Below, piece by piece: positions 57,081 through 64,000 of a stretch of 64,000 bases of DNA; the first letter of the stretch is position 1; each line of letters starts with the position of its first letter. A program made the position numbers and the translations under genes. Origin of the DNA: Protea cynaroides (Eukaryota > Streptophyta > Magnoliopsida > Proteales > Proteaceae); the NCBI GenBank assembly GCA_028583415.1, contig CM053269.1:32740254-32804253 (forward strand). Direction: 5' to 3'. The notes beneath the pieces were generated by a model, which saw nothing but the letters and a program-made list of their open reading frames with translations, was not told where the DNA came from and made no database searches.

Positions 57081-57837
57081 TTGAAGTCAAGACTAGTCTT
57101 TGCACCTATCTTGACCATCCCAGCACCAGACTTGCCGTTTACCTTATATACGGATGCCTCAGGGTTAGGTCTTGGATGTGTGTTGACGCAAGGAGAACAG
57201 GTGATTGCCTACGCATCAAGACAGTTGAAAGAGCACGAGAAGAACTATCCTACGCATGATCTGGAGTTAGCAGCGATCATTTACGCAATCAAGACTTGGA
57301 GGCACTACCTTTATGGTGAAAAGTTTCAGATTAAGTCAGATCATAAGAGTTTAAATTACCTTTTTACTCAGAAGGACCTGAATATGAGACAGAGGAGATG
57401 GCTGGAACTATTAAAAGATTATGATTGTGACATCCAGTACCATCCGGGTAAGGCAAACGTTGTGGCCGATGCCTTAAGCAGAAAGTGGGCATTGAAATCT
57501 GAGGCAGGACCTAGTACAAATGCTGCACTGTGTGCTGCAGCTTCAGGCTCAATAGAGAAGGATAAAGACTATATATTAGAGACTACGGGAGATCCAGTGG
57601 AACATGACTTAATTCATAAGTCCACATTGATGTTCGCAACTTTGAAGATCTCATCGGATCTAATAGATGAGGTCAAAGTAGCAATCCTACAGGATCCACA
57701 CCTCAAGACTGTGCAAGAAGATCTAGAGAAGGGTAAAAGCAACCCTGACTTTACCTTGGATTCAGACAAGGTACTCAGGTATCGTGGACGATTATGTATA
57801 CCTGAGAGTGAGAACTCAAATATCAGAGATATAGTTA
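57081..57837 (+). pseudogene. pol: Element D RNase H and linker
   Basis: LYTDASGLGLGCVL (catalytic Asp codon 57153), HDLELAAIIYAIKTW, QIKSDHKSLNYLF and VVADALSRKW, then the linker to integrase (LRYRGRLCIPESENSNIRD). Open as a single frame of 279 codons that runs into the integrase zinc region. Confidence 0.88.
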
Positions 57838-59075
57838 TGACAGAAACTCATTACACCCCATATTCGGTACATCCAGGAAGCACCAAGATGTACCATGATT
57901 TAAGAAGATTATATTGGTAGAGGGGTATGAAAGCGGATGTAGCTCGATTCGTATTCCAATGTTTGAATTGCTAGCAAGTTAAAGTTGAAAGGCAGAGACC
58001 CACAGGTTTGCTACAACCACTATCGGAGCCAGCATGGAAGTGGGATTGTATCACAATGGATTTCGTCACTGGCCTACCCTTGACACCAAGGTCAGTGGAT
58101 GCAGTATGGGTTATAGTAGATCGACTTACTAAGACAGCTCGATTCATTGCTGTCAGACCTCAGTATACCATGGAGAAGCTAGCCAAGCTATATGTGGATA
58201 ATATACTCAGACTTCATGGCGTCCCAGAAAGTATAGTATCTGATAGAGATCCCCGTTTTACATCAAAGTTCTGGGAAGGATTACAGAAAGCTATGAGAAC
58301 TAATTTGAAGTTTAGCACAACTTTTCATCCTCAGACTGACGGGCAGTCAGAAAAAACTATTCAAATCTTGGAAGATATGCTCAGAGCATGTGCCCTAGAT
58401 TTCAAAGGAGCTTGGGACGAGAAGCTATCGCTCATCGAGTTTGCTTATAACAAGAGTTACCAGGCTACAATCCAAATGGGTCCATATGAGGCACTCTATG
58501 GGAAGAAATGTTGTACACCTCTGTTATAGAATGAGGTGGGAGAGAGAAGGATTGTAGGATCGGAGTTCGTCGAAGAAACTTGTCGAGTGATTGATCAAAT
58601 CAAGGAAAGAGTGAAGACAGCTCAAGTTCGACAAAAGCACTATATAGATAATTGACGTTGAGATCTAGAGTTTGCAGTGGGTGATAAGGTGTTCTTGAAG
58701 ATATCACCTGTGCGAGGTCTGAAACGATTTGGTAAGAAGGGAAAGCTATGCCCCAGGTATGTGGGACCGTACGAGATTTTGACCAGACGTGGTAATGTGG
58801 CATATCAACTGGCTCTACCACCATCCATGTCAAGCATTCATGATGTGTTCCATGTTTCCTTACTGAAGAAGTACGTCAGGGATCCATCGCACATCTTGAT
58901 AGCAGACCCACCAGACTTGACAGAGGACTTGACATTTGAAGTATTACCTATGATGCTCACAAGCCGAAAGGTACAACATCTCCGAAGCAAGGATATCCAC
59001 TATGTGAAGGTGCATTGGAAAAGCCAAGATGTAGAAGAAATCACTTGGGAGGAAGAGAACGCGATGAGAAAGTAA
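57838..59075 (+). pseudogene. pol: Element D integrase
   Basis: ETHYTPYSVHPGSTKMYHDL (zinc His pair), CLNC region with TAG in place of the next Gln, MDFVTGLPLTPR, SDRDPRFTSKFW, TDGQSEKTIQILEDML (Glu), then KKGKLCPRYVGPYEIL and the chromodomain-like tail (YVKVHWKSQDVEEITWEEEN). Stops at 57918, 57972, 58527, 58653, 58659 and 59073. Core residues D, D and E are kept. Confidence 0.9.
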
Positions 59076-59187
59076 TACCCTAACCTTTTTGACGACCAAG
59101 GTACGTTCAAATTTTGAGGTCGAAATTTATTTTAAAGGTGGGGGAGTTGTGAAACCTACATGCAAATTTCGGGGACAAAATTTCTTT

Positions 59188-59202
59188 TAAGGGTGGGGGA
59201 GT
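59188..59202 (+). other. Polypurine tract of element D (with upstream duplicate)
   Basis: AAGGGTGGGGGAGT before the LTR. A second PPT plus LTR-start-like TGTGAAACC lies 55 bases upstream (59132-59156), as in element A. Confidence 0.75.
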
Positions 59203-61390
59203 TGTAAGACCAGCACTCCATGAACCCGATCTAAACCTTTAATTCATGTCGTAACAGGTCTTCCAATCATCACCGGACCAGACGGGACGAGCGGATGACA
59301 AATAGGTATGAAATTGGACCAAATTAAGTATGATATACTTCATACCGGTCGATGGTACCGGTCTTGGTACCGATCGACGGTCGACCGGTATGGCCTGCGT
59401 AGACTTAGATCCGAAAAAGGATCTCTGCTGGTCCCACTTTCCAAATTTTGAACCGAAGTACTTTTCTAATGTTAGGAGGCTTCCTAAACCTAACCTAGCC
59501 TATATAAGGACCCTTAAACCTTCTAAAATCTCTCTCATTGATCCTCACAAACCCTAGAGAGGAGAAAGAGGTTGAAGAAGGAGAAGAAGCTAGGAAGGAG
59601 AGGGAAGAGCTGCCATTGCCATTGGACGAAAAACACATTACCACGAACCAACGGTAAGTGCTTAAACCTTCCTCTACTTTAATCATTCTAGGATGGTTAG
59701 TCATGTTTGGATCAATACCATGCAAAGCGAGGTATTGATCTAAACCCTATTTTGCCGCCAAACCCTAATCTAGTCGGTAAACCCTAGATTCAAGTTCTAG
59801 GTTGAAGATCATCGAAACTAGGACTTGAATGGAGTTGGAAACAACTCTAACTCAGTGTTCAGACCTAGAATGTGTAGGAAAAACCCTAGGATCAATAGGG
59901 GGTGACCGATGAAAGGCGAGAACCGGATGTATGGTTTTCCGGAGACATACCGGTCGATCGTACCGGTCGCACCATATGTAACCGTTACTGCGACCGGTAC
60001 CTCTCGGAGACTGGTTTGTGGGGACCGATCGACCATAACGGTCGCACCTTTCCCCACAGTGCCGTGACCGGTACTACGACCGGTCTGCTCTGTGAGAAGT
60101 GTTTTGACCTTCTTGGTTTTCCGACCAACATAAACCCTAAGAAAACTATTCTAACTCAACCCTAACATCGTGTAGGACCTTGTGATAGTAAGTTTGGATT
60201 CTGTGACGCGGAGCAAGTTATCAAACAAGCATCAGATAAGGGAATCGGACCTAAACCCTAATAATTAATAACAGTAAAACGTTGTTAATAACTATGATTC
60301 TGTGGACTGATGTTTGTGCATACTCGCATGTCATCATTTACTTCCAGTTATTATTATTGTTCATGCATACTCGTTATGCTAGGATGTAACTGTTAGGCAT
60401 GTGATTATTTTCGTTGGTATGTGGAATGGAAAAGGCCGAGGGTCTGGGATCATTCCTCACACTAGCACCTTTTTGTATTGTTTTGTCTTAGCATGCTTGG
60501 TGCGGGTAGGGTATCAGGGGAAGGAAGTGGCACTGTGGTCTCCAGCCTGGCCACTAGACTCTAGCTCTACCTCTATGCCATAGGGAGCTGTGCTGGAATA
60601 GGGTCTACTGTGATGACATATAGGATTGGTTAGTTGCGCGCCCAGTTTGCAAGCCCTCGCCAATAGGGGCTTACGTGTTGGTATGGGTAGGGTATCAGGG
60701 GAAGTGTTGGCAGTGTTTGATCCAGACGCTTTAGCTCTATCCCTATTCCATGGTGGGTGCATGTGGGATGACAGTGGTATTTGATCCATTGGGCGGCTTC
60801 ACACACTCGTGTATAGAGGTGCGGTGGCCGCCAATCCTTTTTATAGCACATTGCAAACTTAAAACCAGACTATAATGTGAATGTTACTCATGCATATGTT
60901 TGTTGCACTGTCTGATTGTCTTACTGAGCTAAGTTGTGAGCTCACACTGTATATATATACATGTTTTTAGATGTTGATGCAGGTTATACGGTGGAGGATT
61001 ACTTGAATGCTCCAGTGTACGGAGGTGTGGCTGTTTTGGACGTGCAAGTAGGAGAGGACGTGCATGACGCTTCATGCAAGTGCCTTTTTCTGTGTGCACC
61101 TCTAGGATTTGATTTAATTTATTTTAATTATTTTCAGTTGGAGATACAATTAATGTAAGGATATTTAATTATGTTTTGGTATTTGAATTACTGGATATTT
61201 TATTAAATTTATCAATAGATCACTCAGTTCATCTTATTTAAGACTTCCACTGTATTTTATTATATTCTGATTATGGTTATGTGCAATGGTTTGTATGAGT
61301 GGACACGGTCTTATTGAGATCCTGGTGTGAACCGTTGGTTCAGTGACAGTTCACTCACATTTTTGTTTCAGTCAGAATTGGGGTGTGACA
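59203..61390 (+). repeat. 3' LTR of element D
   Basis: 2188 bases, TGTAAGACC to GTGTGACA. TATA 59501-59509; donor CAACG/GTAAGT at 59653/59654; candidate exon ending near 60233; ACCGGTCG array about 59340-59390 and 59945-60090; small frame from 60971 whose end is frameshifted. Confidence 0.93.
60971..61108 (+). pseudogene. Small LTR frame, damaged copy in D 3' LTR
   Basis: VDAGYTVEDYLNAPVYG, GVAVLDVQVGEDVHDAS are intact, then CKC replaces CEC and a one-base insertion removes the last Cys and the normal stop. Confidence 0.6.
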
Positions 61391-62516
61391 TTACCAACAG
61401 AGGATTGATTATTATAAAAGAAAGATCTTTACACCAATAATAGATATAAAAGCATCTCCATGCAGATTTTTCCATTTATAATTGGGCATTGTTTTTAACC
61501 TTGAATGTGCTCATTTCAATGTCATTTATCCTTACTATGGTTACAATTAACAGTAGGGTATTTTCTGGTACAGTTTACTAGGTAAATGAATCCAACCATA
61601 TGTGAGGGAAATATCCTTGAAGGGTGGTAACTCTATGATTGACCAGGAAACCACCACTTTTTCCTTTTACCATCCAAGAAAATGAAATTCGTTTTGATGT
61701 TGGTATTACATTAGTAAAATAATTTCTGTTAAAACAAGCAGTGCCATAATGACTGGGTACTTCCGTTTTTCTGTTAAAACAAGTGATGCCATAATGACTG
61801 GGTGCTTCCATTTTTTTCCATGCACACAAATGAGAAAGCCACTATTCTATTTGTGGTACTACATGGTCATGTGACCCCACCTGTAGATACCCCCTTTCCC
61901 AACTTCTGTAACTCTTGTCATGATCTGTATCTCAATTGAAAACAAAATATCAAAAATGGCAAGACCTAACCACATGTGATTGAGAATTGAGAAAAACTGA
62001 TTAAACCCGAATGACAACCCCTTGCCTTGGAGTTTTATCTAATTTAAGGGGTGAAAAAAATATCGGAATCAAAGCACAAATACCTAACCAAAAAAAAAAT
62101 TGTGAGTTTCAGTCATTCAGTATAATGTGTTTGTTTTCAGCCATTAAAATGTTTGGTGGTGCATAATTGAATAAGCATGAATCCTTAAAAGAAAATGAAT
62201 TTCATTGTTTAGACTTTTACCTAAGGAAGCTACAAGTAACTAACAGTATTGCAGAGGGGAAATGAGAAGGGGAAAAAAATTACAGTAGACCTTTTTCTGC
62301 TTTGCAAATCAAATCATGGAAATCATGAGTTTCTCAAGAAATTCCATGATTCCCTTTGTCTCCTTCCCCATCACCAATGGATTTTAAGAGTCTTTATGAG
62401 TAGATTCATCTTAAGAGTCTTTATCAGTTGTTATGAATACTTACAATAAATAAATGCATCAGAAGAATATTAGTTCACATAAAAAATGGATCAAATGGAT
62501 ATTACTTCACCTTGAT
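61391..62516. other. Right flank of element D, non-coding
   Basis: AT-rich sequence between element D and the MULE transposase. Contains a 45-bp tandem duplication (61726-61770 and 61771-61815, shared GTTAAAACAAG, GCCATAATGACTGGGT). No gene seen. Confidence 0.6.
61726..61815. repeat. 45-bp tandem duplication
   Basis: Two units starting CTGTTAAAACAAG with a few differences. Confidence 0.85.
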
Positions 62517-64000
62517 CTAAGAGTTCTGCCTATGTGCTTGTGCCCATTTTCTCTTAAAATTCTCTGCCTTTTTTGCCAGTCTTGCCAACCCTCTTGCCTG
62601 GATAGAGGGTTCTTGAGATGCCAGAGATGATTGTGATCTAGCTTGCATTTGAGAACCCACAGGCCTAGCTTGCCTTTTGAGCTACAGAATCATATACAAT
62701 AAGCAATGAGTAGGATAAATAAATGCATTCCTAATTTATAAGGCATACACAGACTTGTTGAGACCTTTCTTTTGGATGTTCCTTGCTGAGAAGTTCCTTG
62801 CTGAGAGGATGCTTGCTGAGAGGATCCTTGCTGAGATGAATGCTCCTTCTTTTCTTTACATGTCCTGGAATTGTGCCCAATTCGAGTATAGTAGGAACAT
62901 TTAACAGAAGATGTTTGCTTTCTAGTTTGACTACCTAGTTGTTCATCATGTTCTTTTCTCCTATTTTTGGATGGCCTACCTGCTCGCTTCCTAAAAAATG
63001 GAGGTTGTATGACAGGACCATCTCCAGTGTTCTTGAAGGTGGCCAAACCAGGCATACCATGTATAATCTCAGTGTAACAATCCATAAATTTTGCAGGACT
63101 AAAATATGGTAATACATGATCTTCTAATCTTCCTCGCTTAAATAGGATTGTAGCACTTGCATGTTTACATGGAAGTCTAGTAACTGTCCATGCCCAACAC
63201 TCACACATATTCATCTTCAGATCTACTACAAACCTATCTTCTACATCACTGATCTCGAATTCATCTGGACCACAAGTACATTACAAAATCTATATGCATT
63301 TTGTGCCAAATCCAACTATTTCTGAAATGCCAGTGTCAACTTCCCCTTCAATGAACAGGCTAACTGGTATCTGCTTTGCATCCTTTTTATGAGTTCTCTC
63401 CTGATTTCATCAATTAATATCAGAATAGGCTTGGACCTGGGATTGATCTAGTTGTTGAAGCACTCTGACATATTGTTAGTGACATGGTCACTAATAATGT
63501 CATGGTCAAAAGCTTGTCGAGCCCAGGCTAAAACTGGGTTTCTCATTATCCACTCAAATGCATCCTTACTGAGTATAGATATCTCATACATTGTAGCTTT
63601 AAAACCCTCAACACTATAGGACTTACATGCAGTCCAAAACAACCTCCTCAGTAGGGTTCCCAGGTACTTATATTTGAAATTGTTGTACAAGTGTCTACAG
63701 CATAGTCTTTGATGGGCAGTTAGAAATATATCTGTGATAGCTTCTGACAATCCCTACAACAAATTAACAAGAAAATGGATATGAGTGCAATAATTTGAAA
63801 CATCAAACTAAATGTATCTGATTCAACTACAAATTAGATATACCTTTTGTTTGTTTGACATAAATGTCAGACTCTTCCCATTAAGATCAGAAGAGAATGC
63901 ATCAGATAACCCAAACAGAAACCATGTCCAACTGTCTTTACTTTCACTTTCAACCACACTGATAGGGATAGGAAATAAGCCATTATTGGCGTCCATTGTT
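62517..64000 (-). pseudogene. MULE (MuDR-type) transposase, 3' half, three exons
   Basis: Minus strand, 5' part beyond the window. Exon 63844-64000: DANNGLFPIPISVVESESKD and the WTWFLFGLSDAF region, i.e. the second catalytic Asp block. A 90-nt GT-AG intron (63754-63843, phase 0) follows. Exon 62765-63753: GLSEAITDIFLTAHQRLCCR, HLYNNFKYK and TNNMSECFNN (Glu block), TAG at 63448, a frameshift near 63250, the SWIM finger (CECWAWTVTRLPCKHASA), RKRAGRPSKNRRKE and a knuckle CSYYTRIGHNSRTC (second Cys lost). After an 83-nt intron (62682-62764) the last exon ends at TAG 62517. Transposase of Mutator-like elements, now broken. Confidence 0.85.

Larger units (their letters stand above)
47082..61390 (+). 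mobile_element. Element D: full-length Ty3/gypsy retrotransposon
   Basis: LTRs 47082-51706 (split by a solo LTR) and 59203-61390, TGTAAGACC to GTGTGACA, with 5-bp flanks TTATC (47077-47081) and TTACC (61391-61395), one mismatch. PBS 51710-51721. Order: antisense ORF, leader, gag, PR, RT, RNase H, integrase and PPT. At least a dozen in-frame stops make it defective. It is the closest relative of element A. Confidence 0.93.

Overview
This is nuclear DNA from a flowering plant, and almost all of it is transposable elements. The evidence is Ty3/gypsy chromovirus-type LTR retrotransposons with a tRNA-Met-type primer binding site, a MULE transposase gene with short GT-AG introns, plant-style LINE RNase H remains and long AT-rich intergenic DNA. 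I cannot name the species. There are no bacterial features, tRNA, rRNA or CRISPR arrays.

Layout. (1) 1-7024: element A, a partial Ty3/gypsy element on the + strand. It has lost gag, keeps a long open integrase frame, and ends in a 2.15-kb 3' LTR. (2) 7034-34285: a five-layer nest. A roughly 636-bp non-autonomous MULE-like element (9-bp target duplication) was split by element B (minus strand, 7406-34016, duplication ACACA). Element B was split in its integrase by element C (+ strand, 10681-24924, duplication ATCTG). Element C was split in its integrase by a solo LTR (19079-21412). An arbitrary 500-N assembly gap lies in B's 3' LTR. (3) 34295-47081: about 12.8 kb of low-copy intergenic DNA with small duplications, a foldback repeat, a CACTA-like end, a LINE RNase H fragment and a decayed GRF zinc-finger gene. 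(4) 47082-61390: element D, a sister of A with both LTRs. Its 5' LTR is split by a divergent solo LTR (48531-50960, minus). (5) 61391-64000: flank of D, then the 3' half of a decayed MuDR-type MULE transposase gene on the minus strand, running off the window.

How the parts relate. A and D form one subfamily. B, C and the first solo LTR form another. All share the order LTR - PBS - antisense ORF (about 410 aa, opposite to gag-pol) - leader - gag - protease - reverse transcriptase - RNase H - integrase with a chromodomain-like tail - PPT - LTR. That domain order and the motif style suggest the Tekay/Del clade of chromoviruses (inference). Every pol copy carries stops or frameshifts, so no element here looks autonomous.

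Most notable signal. Every LTR carries, near its 3' end, a short reading frame of about 45 codons preceded by a splice-acceptor-like TTTTTAG. Its protein (DAGxTVEDYMNAPxYG ... HDxSCECxxC) is conserved across three diverged LTR types, with many changes at third codon positions. A candidate 60-nt upstream exon with good splice sites joins it in frame. Together with the antisense ORF, its short upstream frame, and CGACC-motif arrays at three fixed positions, this suggests these elements carry extra genes beyond gag-pol.
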